Part shown: positions 1 to 11,420 of the stretch, piece by piece | How positions within the stretch are numbered: the stretch's first letter is position 1 | Layout of the letters: every line of letters starts with the position of its first letter | From: Anthoceros angustus | Lineage: Eukaryota; Streptophyta; Anthocerotopsida; Anthocerotales; Anthocerotaceae | Length of the DNA: 64,000 bases | Assembly (NCBI GenBank): GCA_010909165.1 | Contig: MU008170.1 | Span: 1,116,001 to 1,180,000, forward strand | Direction of reading: 5' to 3' | Made by a program: the position numbers and the translations under genes | The notes under the pieces: generated by a model | Told to the model about the DNA's origin: nothing | Databases searched by the model: none | What the model saw: the letters and a program-made list of their open reading frames with translations, nothing else

Positions 1-2640
1 TGGAACATGCTCACCAAGGTGGATCACCTTGGTGACAATCTGTGTTCGTGCATGCTGCGGGGGAAGAGGGCCGGGAAGGATCATCCTCGCCGGATCAACC
101 AGAGGCCAGAAACTACGGGCCTCTAGCATCCCCCTTCCTCATCCATGTGTGGGGACACCTCAACCTCCTGAAGGAGGGGGAAGAAGAGCGGGCTCTCCGG
201 GAAGGGCAGGCGGCCCCTCGGAGCAGCGGAGGCGGGAAAGAGACAAAGCTCCGGGACCCCTCGCCACCTAGGGAAGTGTGGGAAGATATCCACTTCCCTC
301 CTCTTGGATCGCCGGAGCTGGCCGAGCGGAGGAGGAGGAGACCACGGGCAGCGGTTGGCGGTTGCAGCGGCGGGCCAGCCCAACAACAACATTCGAGCCG
401 CGGACTCGGCGGAACCAGGCGTGAATGGCGCCTACCAGCAGAAGTGCCGGGACGGCACGCTTTGCCCCTTGCGGAGTGGCAAGGAGGCGGAGGAGGCCGT
501 GAGGAAGGGCGGGGGAGGCCGGGGAGGCGGAGGACACGCAACCTCCCTCCCTGTCCCGGCCGAGGCAAGAGGGCCAGCTCCGGACCCCTCGCCACCTCAG
601 GCCCAGGGAAGAAGGCGGAGAAGGAGTTAGCGGCCAAGAGGCCAAGGAGGTGAGGCTCGGACACACCTCGACTGAGGGTCACGGTCGTCCGGAGAGCCCG
701 GTCCGGACTCGCTCAGGCTACTGCTGATCCTTGACCAGAGATGCCCGCGCCCACCAGGCAGGCATCTCCCAGTGGCGGCCGTGGAAGCGGCGGGTTTTGC
801 CACCGTCATGGATGGTATGCTTTGGGGTCTCTGGGAAGAGAAGACCCAGAGTGGAGTCAACAGAGCGATGGTGCTCTCCAAGAGGCGGTGGAGGCGGCCC
901 GGGATGCGAAGAGGCGGAATCCCTCGCTCGAATCGAGGAGGAAGCGTGGGAGGCGGGCGGAGGTCAGTCTATTCGAAGATCGGACCAAGGTCCTTCAAGT
1001 GTTGAGCAGTGAAGCACGCGTCTGTGAGGCCCAAGCAGGCGGAGACCTCTGCGGAGGGTGAGCGGAAGGAGGCGGAGGAGGCCCGAGGCAAGCGGAGGGC
1101 TTGACTGGCGGCGGCGTTGGACCAACACTGGCCGTGAGGCTCGGTGGCGCGGAGGCGAAGCCGTGGCTAAGCCGGCGGGATCACTATCACGTGATCAGCG
1201 GTGGAGGGAGGCAGCAAGGATAACTGAACAGGCAGGCGGCGGAGGCGGGCACAGGCGGCCAGGCAAAGAAGGCGGCAACAAGGAGATGGAGGATCTCGAG
1301 CTCGATTCGCGTGAGTGGAACAGGCGGAGATGGAAGACCCGCAGGAGACCTTGGGCTGCACTCAAAGTTACAATTGAGCGGAGCAGGAATCGGGCGTGAT
1401 CGCGGATCACGGCGGAGATAGGCGACTCAGCTGTTGGGCGGTAAGAGGTAAGGCGATGGAACAAGGAGGCGGGGCGTCGCCGAAATGGAGAAGGACGAAG
1501 CACGAATCGGCGGGATTGCGGACCGTGGGAGGGAGATGGCGGAGCTTGAGGCCGGGATGAATGGAGGCGAGCCTTGGGCCTTGAGAAGAAGCTGGTCCGA
1601 TTAAGGAAGGCGGAGGGAGCTGCGTTTTGGCGGGCGGAGGCGGAAGCAGCGGAGGCTGGAGCAGGCGAACAAGCGGCACGAGGAAGTGAGGCTTCCCTTT
1701 GGCCTCGCGATTCTGCCCGGCTCCAGTCAAACTGGCAGGAGATGGTCCGGACCAACAAAGGCAACATGCTCCGGAGCACCTATGGCGAAGGGAGTATCGG
1801 GTACTCCGGGTGCATGTGGAAGAGGCAATCCAGCAAATTGACTCGGATTTTGCCTACTACCACGCTGAGCTCCTCAAGGCGTTGGAAGCCTCTCAGCATC
1901 TGCGACAACGGGACGGACCTCCGGAAGGCTCGGAGGAGTGGAAGGGGAAGAAGGACATGGGGATAGCACGGGGGCCTTGGTGGCCTTGTTTGGGGCAGCG
2001 GTGGAGAAGAGCCCCAGGAGGAGCAGGACGCGGCCAATGCAACGGACCTCGGGGTAAGCCAGCCGCAACCCATCAGGGGGGATAGAGATGGGGGCCCCGA
2101 AAGGGGCGAGGAAGGAGGAAACCAACCCGACCCAAGACAAGGGTCGGTGGGTGAGGATGGGCCCCTAACGATGGCGGTCCGGATGAGGGTCAGGGACTTG
2201 AGGACGGACCAGTAATAAGTTCGGACCACGAGGTCCGAACCCAGATGAGACCGGACCAGGACGGACTCTGAATAAGGCCGAACCACAGAGTTCGGACTCG
2301 GTCAAGACCCGGACCGGTCAGGACTCGGGAGGTGAGGGGAGCCTCAGGCTTCACGCAAGGGATCCCATCGGTGGCCCTCGGGAGGGACCCACTCGGGGGC
2401 GAGAGAGGAAGATGGTGGTTACCGCGGTTGTGTTAGACCGGTATAGATAGGATTGGGAAGGAAGGGGTCCCGCCTCGCGGATCATCCGATTGGGTCGCCC
2501 ATGGCGTCGAGGCCGGGGTGGGCCACCGCCGAGACGGAACCAAGGTCATCCCCAGGCCCACCGCCGACGACGGAGATAGGAGGAAGGGAAGAAGATGGTA
2601 GGCGGCCGATTAGGCGTCTTGGGCAGCCACCAGCTCGAGA
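1..2640. other. Purine-rich, GC-rich stretch without a recognised gene
   Basis: The plus strand is strongly enriched in GGCGGAGG-like words, so every frame stays open for long runs on both strands and the translations are Arg/Gly/Glu-rich or Pro/Ser-rich. I recognise no domain in them. One segment near 1815-1920 reads as a less biased helical sequence (EEAIQQIDSDFAYYHAEL), which could be a remnant of a retroelement gag, but that is a guess. From 2170 the DNA carries GGACC/GGTCC words arranged as short inverted repeats. The position just before an LTR-like promoter fits a decayed retroelement, not a host gene. Confidence 0.4.
2219..2240. repeat. Perfect 9-bp inverted repeat with 4-nt loop
   Basis: GTTCGGACC (2219-2227), loop ACGA, GGTCCGAAC (2232-2240). 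Related GTTCGGA / CCGAAC words recur at about 2275-2300, so it belongs to a small cluster of inverted words in the upstream part of a likely LTR. Confidence 0.8.
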
Positions 2641-2649
2641 ATAGGGGAA

Positions 2650-2830
2650 TGTAATAAGAGCCCACTTTGGGCGTAGTATAAGAGGGCTGAGGCTGCTCTA
2701 GTAAAGTATCTTTCTCTTGGTGTTGATGCCACATTTTCTTGCAGACCCTTGTGCGTCTTCTTGTTAGCGTGAGTCTGAAGTCACGAGGCGAGCACGACGG
2801 CCGGGAGGCAGTCAAGGTCACAGTGATGGA
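2650..2830 (+). promoter_or_regulatory. LTR-like promoter and leader
   Basis: A TATA-like box (TATAAGAG, 2677-2684) follows GC-rich DNA. It is followed by a pyrimidine-rich leader (CTTTCTCTTGGTG, about 2710) and a short T-rich stretch. This TATA plus leader order is usual for plant LTR retrotransposons and it lies upstream of Copia coding relics that begin near 3.2 kb. I cannot find the matching second LTR, so the assignment to that element is inferred. Confidence 0.35.
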
Positions 2831-3233
2831 CCCTAGCGTGTGGTGTGTGCGAGGAAGAGCGATCAAGGACCCTTGCTCTCGTGGCGGCTTAGCGTCGGAC
2901 GGGCCGGGCGTGTGGCCGGAGGAACTCGGGAGGCGTGTAGAGCCGAGATGGAGAGGCGGCAGCGGCGGAGGAGGTCCGGACCGCTGACCACCGCATTTTT
3001 CCCCAAGGATGATAGTGTAGTAAGAGTGGTGAGAGGAGCGGACTAGAGGAACGAGTGACACTTGAGGATACGGGACGAACGAGTCCTTAAAACGCTTGGC
3101 CATGCCGAGCCTCGTTAGGGTGAACGCTATGGGTAGTTAGTCGTAAAATGATGAATGTGTGTGTGGAGCCTGAAACGGGCGCTGCGTGAGGTGAGAAACG
3201 ATTGGAACGTGGCAAACGGAGCCTATCATTCTC

Positions 3234-3611
3234 TTGGGAATGGACCCCCTTACTACAACGACACGGGATTGTGCGCGCCCGGCTGGCCGTCAGCGAAAGT
3301 CGCGCCACAGCTGGACTGGCAAGAAGCCTCGAGTTAGCCATCTGCGCATCTTTGGAGCACCGACATATGCCCTTGTCCCTCCAGCACAGCGTTCCAAGCT
3401 TGACCCCAAGGCTACCAAGCATATTTTCGTCGGCTACTCTGAAGAGGTGAAAGTCTACAAACTTTTCAACCCTGTCACACGCCAGCTCACTTTGTCACGT
3501 AGCGTGATTTTTCATGAAGCTGCTTTGCTTCGACGCCATTCTGCTTCTTTGTCTCCGGATGCAACCTCGCCTCCTTCTACTATTCAGTATTGGAGGGACA
3601 GGGTCCGTTGA
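3234..3611 (+). pseudogene. Copia integrase C-terminal fragment
   Basis: The frame reads RVSHLRIFGAPTYALVP followed by KHIFVGYSEEVKVYKLFNP and a strand ending in SRSVIFHE. This is the conserved segment that joins the integrase core to reverse transcriptase in plant Copia polyproteins (the usual form being FGC-AY-P, then F-GY, then YR-F-P). The catalytic D-D-35-E core that should precede it is missing; upstream sequence does not read as integrase in any frame. An acidic, Pro/Ser-rich linker (3669-3899, another frame) follows, as expected between the two domains. Confidence 0.85.
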
Positions 3612-3956
3612 TCTGACTGAGGTTAGCTTTGACGACGAGGGATCCCGCTTCTTCAATCAGGGGGCAACATGACACTAGCGCAACCTCCAGATCCTCCAGA
3701 TGTCCATCAGGATGGTACTCAGTCTCAAGGACCTGCAACAACATCCGATGTCACTTCAGCAAGCCATAATGATGAAGAGGTTTCCTCAGGTATTCCTGAT
3801 GCCGAGGAAGCTATTGCTGTTGATAACCTTGAGTCTGATCCTGAAGAAGAGCCTCATGTCCTTCATCGTTCTACTCGCATTCGCAGACCTATGTCATAAT
3901 GGAAAGAGCCTCCATACACTGCACAAGTAGCCACTTCACCAGTTTTAGCTCTCAGT

Positions 3957-4682
3957 GTGTCAGCTTCCCTAGGAGAACAAACCACTTATAAAGAAGCCTT
4001 AGAAGGCCCTGAGGCCCCCTTTTGGCAAGCTGCTATAGACTTTGAATACCAGTCACTCATCAAAAACAAAACTTGGAAACTGGTCGACCTTCATAAAGGT
4101 AGAAAGCCTGTAGCATGCAAGTGGGTTTTCAAGAAGAAGTTGAACACTTATGGAACTGTAGGGAGATATAAAGCACGCCTTGTGGCGAAAGGCTATAGCC
4201 AGATTCCAAGTCTTGATTACAATGAAACTTTTGCACCCGTTGTCAAGTCCACCTCATAGAATTCATTATAGCACCTCACCAATTCTCCTTGTGCATCAAC
4301 TAGATGTAAAAACATCCTTTCTGAATAGCCTGCTTGAGGAAGACATCTACATATGCCAACCCGAGGGTTTTGTCATCGACGAGGACAAGGTTTGCAAGCT
4401 TTTCAAGACACTTTATGGGCTTAAGCAGGCTTCCAGAGCCTGGTACGAGGTATTTCACAAGCTCCTCATTGAACTCGGATTTACTTGCCTTGATGCGGAT
4501 ACGAGTGTATACATCCTGTGGGATGGAGCAGACTTTGTGATACTCACTGTCTATGTGGACAACAATTTTCTATTTAGCAACTCTGCCACTCTTATGGCCC
4601 GTATCAAACAAATCCTATTTTCCCAATTTGAGATGACTGACCAAGGAGAACTTACCTTTTCATCAGTTCGGGCCACCTCAAC
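3957..4682 (+). pseudogene. Copia reverse transcriptase, first copy (broken)
   Basis: The first half (3957-4259) carries [35 protein letters not shown] and [11 protein letters not shown], the N-terminal part of the Copia RVT_2 domain, and ends at a stop where the copy has lost bases. The second half continues in another frame (about 4285-4650) with [32 protein letters not shown] and the catalytic-loop segment. The active-site motif reads YVDN where Copia enzymes have YVDD, so a metal-binding Asp is replaced. Broken and catalytically dead by sequence. Confidence 0.9.
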
Positions 4683-5950
4683 AGGTGAAAGTCTACAAAC
4701 TTTTCTGGGAATCCCCTCACACGCCACTCACTTTGTCACGAACGAGCGTGATTTTTCATGAAGTCGCTTTGCCGCCGCTGCTCGACGCCATTCTCGCTTT
4801 GTCTCCTGATGCAACCTCGCCCCTTCTACTATTCACTTGAGGACACCGTCAACTCGCTGATACTGGCGAGGTTAGGCGGCTTTTTTGACGATGAGGATCC
4901 TGCTTCTTCGAATCAAGGGGGGGCAACACAGACACTAGCGCAACCTCCAGATCCTCCAGATGTCCATCAGATGGTGCCTGGCCTCACCAAGGACCTCGCA
5001 ACAACATCCGATGTCACTTCAAAGAAGCTTCATAATGATGAAGAGGTTTCGTATTCCGGTCAAGGGAAGCTATTTGATAACCTTGAGTCCGATCCCAAGA
5101 AGAGCCTCATGTCCTTCATCGCTCTACTGCATTCACAGTACTCCATGTCATAATGGAAAGAGCCTCCACACCGCACAAGTAGCACTAGCTTTTAGCTCTC
5201 GCAGTCGCCTTTAGGAGAACAAACCACTTATAAAGAAGCCTTAGAAGGCCCCGAGGCCCCTTTTTTGGCAAGTCAAGCAGACTTTGAATACCAGCCACTC
5301 ATCAAAAACAAAACTTGGAAACTGGTCGACCTTCATAAAGGTAGAAAGCCTGTAGCATGCAAGTGGGTTTTCAAGAAGAAGTTGAACACTTATGGAACAG
5401 GGGAGATATAAAGCACGCCTTGTGGCGAAAGGCTATAGCCAGATTCCAAGTCTTGATTACAATGAAACTTTTGCACCCGTTGTCAAGTCCACCTCTGTTA
5501 GAATTCTGTTAGCTATAGCAGCCCACTACAATCTCCTTGTGCATCAACTAGATGTAAAAACATCCTTTCTGAATAGCCTGCTTGAGGAAGACATCTACAT
5601 ATGCCAACCCGAGGGTTTTGTCATCGACGAGGACAAGGTTTGCAAGCTTTTCAAGACACTTTATGGGCTTAAGCAAAGCCGTGTAGCCCCGGCACAGTGC
5701 AGTATTTCACAAGCTCCTCATTGAACTCGGATTTACTTGCCTTGATGCAAGTGACCACGAGTGTATACATCCCGGAGGATGGGCGAGACTTTGTGATACT
5801 CACCGCCTATGTGGACAACAATTTTCATTTATAGAACTACGCCACTCTTATGGTCTGTGATCAAACAAATCCTATTTCTCCCAATTTGAGATGGTCGACC
5901 AAGGAGAACTCCTACCTTTGGGTGTTCAGTCTGGGCCACCTCAACAGATC
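4683..5950 (+). pseudogene. Copia reverse transcriptase, second (duplicated) copy
   Basis: Repeats the end of integrase, the acidic linker and reverse transcriptase. The longest frame, 5392-5724, reads from [11 protein letters not shown] to LYGLKQ. Unlike the first copy it keeps the bases around [19 protein letters not shown] that were lost there, but it has its own indels after LKQ (about 5685) and beyond. It shares the YVDN active-site change with the first copy, so that change predates the duplication or was in the parent element. Confidence 0.85.
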
Positions 5951-6335
5951 AGGTGAATGGACAATCGACATACACCAAGAACACTTTGTCCACCAGCTCC
6001 TGGAGCGTTTCAACATGCTTGATGCTAAACGTGTTGCAACTCCAATGGCTCTAGGTGAGAAACTCTCCTTGGAGTAGTGTCCCACCACTGATGAGGAGAA
6101 GATGCTTATGAGTAAGGTTCCTACAAATGTGCGCTAACGCTTGATTTATCTTCGGGTACGGACTCAGTATGGACATAACTAGAGAAATGATGAGGGACCC
6201 GCACTTTTTAAAAGCTAATGGATGGTTCGAATTCCCTGCGTACCTGACTTCTTGTGAGTCTGGATTGAAAGCGAGATCCAAACACCCATCGGCAGCGGTT
6301 GTTGCATAAGACGTCTGCACTTTTATGACTGGGCA

Positions 6336-6720
6336 ATGCAAGCAGCTTTCGCATGGTCTAGCAAAAAATTATCAACCATCTACCTTTCTTCAACGGAGGC
6401 AGAATATGCAGCCATGACTCAAACTTCTAAGGAGGTAATATGGATCAAAGGTTTTCTGAAGGGACTTGGACAACTTCAACTGGTGACCATCACCGTCAAG
6501 TTTATTATAACCAAATCCTATCAGAATTACTTTTCGATCGAATCCGTGATTCCATGGGGTCCAAGCACATCGAGATCAGTCACCACCATTTTATCATTGA
6601 CAAACGGAAGCGTATGGTGAGAGGTAATAGATCTTATGTCCCCACTGAGGACAATGTTTAAGATCTACTCACAAAAGCTCTCTGTCATGCATGCAGTGCT
6701 GATACTAATCTACCTGACCT
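6336..6720 (+). pseudogene. Copia RNase H fragment and polyprotein end
   Basis: Reads AFAWSSKKLSTIYLSSTEAE and YAAMTQTSKEVIWIKGFL, the RNase H segment of Copia polyproteins, then after a frame change RSYVPTEDNV followed by a stop and DLLTKAL, the usual C-terminal words. The fragment before it (5850-6077) carries the HQLLERFNM and RVATPM words that precede RNase H. Broken by frameshifts and stops. Confidence 0.85.
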
Positions 6721-6990
6721 TAGGTTGTGTTTGATTAGTATTAATTAATCTAATGTGCTTATCTAATTAAGTAATTAGTGTTAATTAAACAGTTAAGTGG
6801 ATAAGCTCAAGTAATATGCTTTGGCATATTCCTTGCATATTATAGTGTATTCTTAGGATATTTTGGCATATCTTTGATGCCAATAGGATATCTTAGGAAT
6901 ATGCCGATGCCGGTCTAGTATATATAGACCCTTCCATTGAGGACAAGCTCGGATCATAGCTTGTCCTCTAGATATATCTGAGGCGTTGTG
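6720..6990 (+). promoter_or_regulatory. LTR-like AT-rich segment with TATA box
   Basis: Directly after the Copia coding end the sequence becomes AT-rich with repeated ATTAATTAATCTAAT-like and GGCATAT-like words, followed by a clear TATA box (TATATATAG, 6919-6927) and, 40-60 bp later, the direct repeat AGCTTGTCCTC/GACAAGCTCGG. This looks like the U3-R part of an LTR. A start very similar to it (TGTTTGATT...ATTAATTAATCTAAT) recurs at 11588, so it could equally be the 5' LTR of the next element. Confidence 0.5.
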
Positions 6991-7138
6991 AGGAGGCCAA
7001 AGCTATGACTCAGGAGCGATGTGTGAGGAATTTGCGTGTTGTTCTCGTGGGAGAGTGTGTTTGTGCCACGATGTGAGCTACTCCCTCCTGTTGTTACAAG
7101 CTATGATCTCGTGTACACTAGATGCTAGGCTTGGTGTG

Positions 7139-7275
7139 ATGCGTGCTGGCGTGCTAGGCGTGCTGGCGTGCTGGGCGATGCTAGGCGTGCTAGGCGATGC
7201 TAGGCGTGCTGGGCGATGCTAGCGCGTGCTGGCGTGCTGCGTGCTAGGCGTGCTGGCTGCTGGCGTGCTGCAGCC
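7139..7275 (+). repeat. Imperfect tandem repeat of GGCGTGCTGGGCGATGCTA type
   Basis: About seven units of 15-20 bp built from GGCGTGCT and GGCGATGCTA. Low-complexity expansion with no coding meaning that I can see. Confidence 0.8.
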
Positions 7276-7356
7276 TCTTAAGCAAGGCGGCGAGGCGCTA
7301 GTGAGGCCAAGGCGAGCAGAGGCCAAGCAGTGGGCAAGGGACTCTAAGGCCAAGGC

Positions 7357-7590
7357 TTGAGGAGAGGACCAAGCCCAAGGCAAGGAGGAGGAGGAAGAAG
7401 CTCAAGCCCAAGGCCAAGGCCAAGGAGGAGGCGAAGAAGGAGTCAAGGCCAGGAGAGAGGCCCAAGTCAAGGCCAAGGAGGAGGCGAAGAAGCCCAAGTC
7501 AAGGCCAAGGAGAGGAGGCGAAGAAGCCCAAGTCAAGGCCAAGGAGAGGAGGCGAGGCGAAGCCCTACCAAGGAGGAATGAGGCCTCCAC
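7357..7590 (+). repeat. Purine-rich tandem repeat (CAAGGCCAAGGAGGAGGCGAAG type)
   Basis: Repeated AAGGCCAAGG, GAGGAGGCGAAGAAG and CCCAAGTC words with a period near 31-33 bp. Every frame on the purine strand is open and gives Lys/Gln/Arg/Gly-rich peptides, which is a composition effect. Confidence 0.8.
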
Positions 7591-8133
7591 AGGGGCTGGC
7601 CTTTTAAGGCCAACCAACCAAGGGAGAAACAAGAGTACTCTTGGGCCCGGATTCAAGGGATAAGGGAAGCGGATAGACATGGGTATGTCATCAGTCCATG
7701 ATTTCACTTTCTGTCCAAAACTCCTAGTTAGCACCCCATCCAGTCTGATCCACCCCAGTGCTTAACTCTGGAGTTCTATGCCTTTGCTATCCAACTCACC
7801 CAGCTCACATTTTTCAGTGTAGCTGCAGAGTATTTGTATGCAATTTTAACATGCATAGATACTTAGAGGTTTCACTAATCACGATCTAAGTTAGCGGGGT
7901 GTGTTAACCTTGATTAAGGGTTTGATCTAGCCACTAACACTGGAGTGCATGCTGGACACACTCGATCCGGACGGAGCTACCAACCAGCAAGTCCATCGAG
8001 GCGAATTCGAAGTCCCACCAAGAGGAGAAGTGCGAACACCTCGATTTTGGTACCAAGAAGGGCGGAGGAACCCAGCGACACAATCAACAATCTTTGAAGG
8101 ATCATGGTGGCAACACACAAGACACGTTAGTCT

Positions 8134-8652
8134 TTGCCGGACAACTCGGTAGGCAATGAGGAGGACTTGTCTCTTGGAGTCGTCAAGATGGGAGGAGACA
8201 AGGATCGAATGGAGTTGTTCACGGACGGCGGGCACCTTTGCCTGGAGGACTTCATCGAGAAATGCAGTGCGGTGTGTGCGGAGATGGAATTGAAGACCGG
8301 ATACAGCGATACGGCTTCATCCAAATGCCGGTACTTGGGGATGAAGCATTGGCGTGCTATCGCGAGCACAAGGCGAGGTTGTTGAGCGGCATGGAGGACC
8401 AGTGAGTAGCAGTTCAAGCTCAAGGAACTCACAGACGAGGCGGTGGCACCAGTGGGCACGATCCCATCGAAGAGATGTTTGACATCTTTGGAGTTTCCAA
8501 GCACGGATGAGAAGATCTCCGGTGACACACTTCAAGATGAAGTCGAGGCTGCGAAGATGGCTTATCGAAGAATCGACCGGTTGGTACGTGACACCAAGAT
8601 CATGAGTGACCGTGCGATACTTGCGGGCATTGCCATATGCCGCTGCGCATGA
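8134..8652 (+). pseudogene. Gag-like segment of the Gypsy-like relic
   Basis: Frame 8134-8385 encodes an 83-residue piece with HLCLEDFIEKCSAVCAEMEL, similar in style to the gag core of plant Gypsy elements. After a stop, frame 8443-8652 continues with a helical piece (DEVEAAKMAYRRIDRLV). Assignment rests on the zinc knuckle downstream; the gag core alone would not be diagnostic. Confidence 0.45.
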
Positions 8653-8779
8653 AGGTGCAACAAGCGGTGCACACGCGAAGGGCAACACTACACCCTCAAG
8701 GAAGTGTACGAGATGGTGACAAGATAGGGCCCGGGACACTTTCTCTCGTCTTTGCAAGTGATTACTCCGGCAAGTAGGA

Positions 8780-9307
8780 GTGGTGGGCGACATGGCCAAG
8801 CGGAGGTCAGTGGAGGAGCTCGGCGAGACAAGCCAGCCCACGGCCCAAGTGGAGCCCCTGCGTGAGGTGCCGAGGACGGACCATTCCCCTCATGAGTGCG
8901 AGCATGCATTCGGAGGAGTCAAGGGTGAGGAGCCATGCCCTAGGTGTGGAGAATGCAGGCACAATGAAGCGGCATGTTGGGAGAAGCATCCGAATTGCGG
9001 CCTACGGGTTATCGGACAACCCGGCCAATGCATCTCGTCAACCTCATCCACAAAATCGCGAAGAGCAAAGGCGCGTGGAGGCAAGGCGAAGTCCGTGGAC
9101 AAAAGCGGGAAGCATCAAAGAAGGCGATGGGCGGCTACGCCTTGCAAAGCTGGAGTTGGTGCGGGCGAAGATCAAGGAGCGGCGGTTCATCATCGAGGAG
9201 GAGAAGATGAGCACAAGCTTGGATACATGGCGTGTGACCGGATCCAAGGGCAAGGGAAGAAACCTCAGCTACGAGAAGATAGCTCGAGGAAGAAGAGGAT
9301 GTCTTGA
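8780..9307 (+). pseudogene. Gag C-terminus with CCHC zinc knuckle
   Basis: The frame contains CPRCGECRHNEAAC, an exact C-x2-C-x4-H-x4-C zinc knuckle, followed by a long Lys/Arg/Ser-rich tail (KSRRAKARGGKAKS). A knuckle plus basic tail is the nucleocapsid part of gag, which binds the element's RNA. A frame of 176 codons is open, but it is cut off from the gag core by stops at 8653-8780. Confidence 0.6.
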
Positions 9308-11420
9308 CACGCGGTCGGAAGACACGGAAGGAAGCTTGGGATCCTCTTCCGAACCTATGCCAAGATGCCAAAGTCGTTTGAGCCATTGCCAGCGAGCAAG
9401 CTGTGGGAGCAACATCAAAGTCAGTGGGCGATGTGGAGAAACCCATGCAGATTCTTGTGAGCGATGGCACAAAAGGAGATGCCATGTTTGACCTACAAGA
9501 CATGGGGTTGGCGTGAAGGAAGTCGGGGTTTGACTCGGCGGATGTTGACAACCCTTGAAGGCGAAGCAAGTGTCGAAGATGTGCCACAGTGGCAATGATG
9601 TCATTCGACCTCGAACCAAGCATCTCGTGGAAGCGGAATCTTTGCCGCAGTGGGAGTGGCTTTGGTCAACAATCGGGAGGCACATTGAAATCAATGGATT
9701 CGCACCAAGGAGGTGTTGATTGACGAGCACGGCCGGTGATCGTTGGAAGAAGAGTGAAGGAAGCGTTGGGTCTCCACCAAGAAAGGTTGAAGAAACCAAG
9801 TGGAAGATCCGTGGGGACCACGGAGCATGTGTTGGGGTGACAAGGTACAAGCTGAAGGTTTCATTCAAACCAGAACAGACTTCACCTTTGTCGAGGTACA
9901 GCAGTCAGATGCGGACACTTTTGATGTCTTCTTTGGGAGCGGACGCTTTGTACAAACACAGGTCATGGTGGATTTGTGGGCGGAGGCAGTCTACTATCGA
10001 CCAGTGAGAAGCTGGAGCAAAAGATGAACGGATTGCCCGCATCCCTCTGCGGCATGGCAAGGATCATGAGAACCTCATTGCCAGCAGCGTCTACCCGGTG
10101 TTTGGCGCCGTAGTGAAGGACACGCCATCGTGCTTGAACCTCTTGGCGTGTGTCTAACAACCATGGGACGATGGAGGATTTCGGCGAGGAGGAGGAAAAC
10201 AAGCTAGGGTTGCAACCACCCTCGGAGGAGGTTCTTCAAGTCACTCGGACGGAGTGGTGACTGCAGCAATGAGCCGTGCAAAAGGCTGTGGAGGATGGTG
10301 CAAGAGGACCGGTGCCTATGAGCGGAGAACTCATAAGTTCTTGCCTAGGGTTGAGCTGTTTGTGACCTAAACACCAGTCATCACATGGCGACCTCGGGAA
10401 GAAGCATAGTGCTCGTGGAACTCTTTGGAGGCATCGATCGGCTTGGGCGGTGCTAAAGTGTGGCATCAAAGTGCGAAGATCGTGCATTGTGACCCGGATC
10501 CAAAAGCAAGGATTGTGTCACGAGCGCGTAGAGACTTGATGGGGAGTACCTAACCTCGGCGTGGGAGTCGGTGAAGGGTTACCGGAAGGCGATGGATGGA
10601 TGTTCGCATGATAGGGTTGTCCCATTTGAGTTGTCTTGGGCAATGGTGGACCTTGTCATCGGGTTGGGAGTGTCAAGGACTATCCTCTGCGGGGAAGGGT
10701 CAAGGTCGAAGGATCCACGAACGGCATTGTTCTATGACTGATGAGGATCTTGCGCTTGATCCGAGAAAGGGCAAGAAAGGCCTTGCGGATACATGTTGGA
10801 GAATGTGCCGAGCATGAGCGTGAAGAAGCAAGTCCAGGAGGATTTTGGCATGATCCAGGAGTGGAGGGAAGGGTGTGTCGATTGCTTGGGCAAGCATTTG
10901 ACATGATGACTGGTTGTTCTAGTCGCTTCCAACTTGAAACCGGAAGAAGGCGGGGTTGAGCGGCGGGGTTCGTGGGTGAAGGACATTCCACGCATCTCAA
11001 CAAAGGCGAGTTTGGAGGCAAGGAGAGTAAGCGTAGAGGAAGCGTGCAAGCCATCGAGCCTACATGAGTGGTTAACAGCGTCGAGTTGAAGAGCAATCAG
11101 CGTCGGCTAAAGGAGTTGTTGGAGGCATCGCGACATGTGTTTGCTTTCACGCTTGCGGAGATGGGGAAGTACACCAAAGGAAGTTCCACATAGAACTAAT
11201 CAAGAATGAACGTGTTCGCGGAGGCACGAGCTCGATGAAGAAGAAAATGGCGAGCAACCGGCTGGGGGGGAGAGTAATCCACATGGCAGGCGCATGAGGA
11301 TGCTGAAGACAAGCCTCCACTCACGGACAAGGTTCATAACCTCTGGACGACATTCCCGAAGAAGATTGGTTTTGTGCACGATGCGCTACATGAGGTGCGT
11401 ACGTGTGTAGTCCTACTAAT

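Larger units (their letters stand above)
3445..5957 (+). repeat. Tandem duplication inside the Copia element, bounded by AGGTGAA
   Basis: Unit 1 (3445-4682, 1238 bp) and unit 2 (4683-5950, about 1268 bp) align along their length apart from many 1-10 bp indels. The word AGGTGAA stands at the start of unit 1 (3445-3451), at the junction (4683-4689) and just after unit 2 (5951-5957), so the duplication is bounded by 7-bp identity. Confidence 0.85.
3234..6719 (+). mobile_element. Decayed Ty1/Copia retrotransposon, internal part
   Basis: Copia pol fragments run in the usual order on the plus strand: integrase C-terminus, reverse transcriptase, then RNase H. They are broken by stops and frameshifts, and a 1.24-kb piece covering the end of integrase and most of reverse transcriptase is present twice in tandem. 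Gag, protease and the integrase catalytic core are not seen. The element cannot be autonomous. The order integrase before reverse transcriptase is what separates Copia from Gypsy. Confidence 0.9.
7940..11250 (+). mobile_element. Decayed Ty3/Gypsy-like gag-pol relic
   Basis: Fragments in order: a gag-like segment (8134-8652), a CCHC zinc knuckle (about 8937-8980), a degenerate stretch with possible aspartic-protease-like pieces (9700-10000), and near 11130-11200 a segment reading HVFAFTLAEMGKYTK, which resembles the spacer just before Gypsy reverse transcriptase. I find no intact protease or reverse transcriptase motif, and stops and frame changes are frequent. It lies between two LTR-like motifs (6730 and 11588), which may be its ends. 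Confidence 0.55.

Noticed and set aside
113-1779. Long open frames on both strands of the GC-rich start (up to about 200 codons)
   Set aside because: Open on both strands because of purine/pyrimidine bias and few stop-forming words; no domain and no protein-like composition.
6225-6245. GGTTCGAAT word as a tRNA T-arm
   Set aside because: No matching acceptor, D or anticodon arms can be folded around it.
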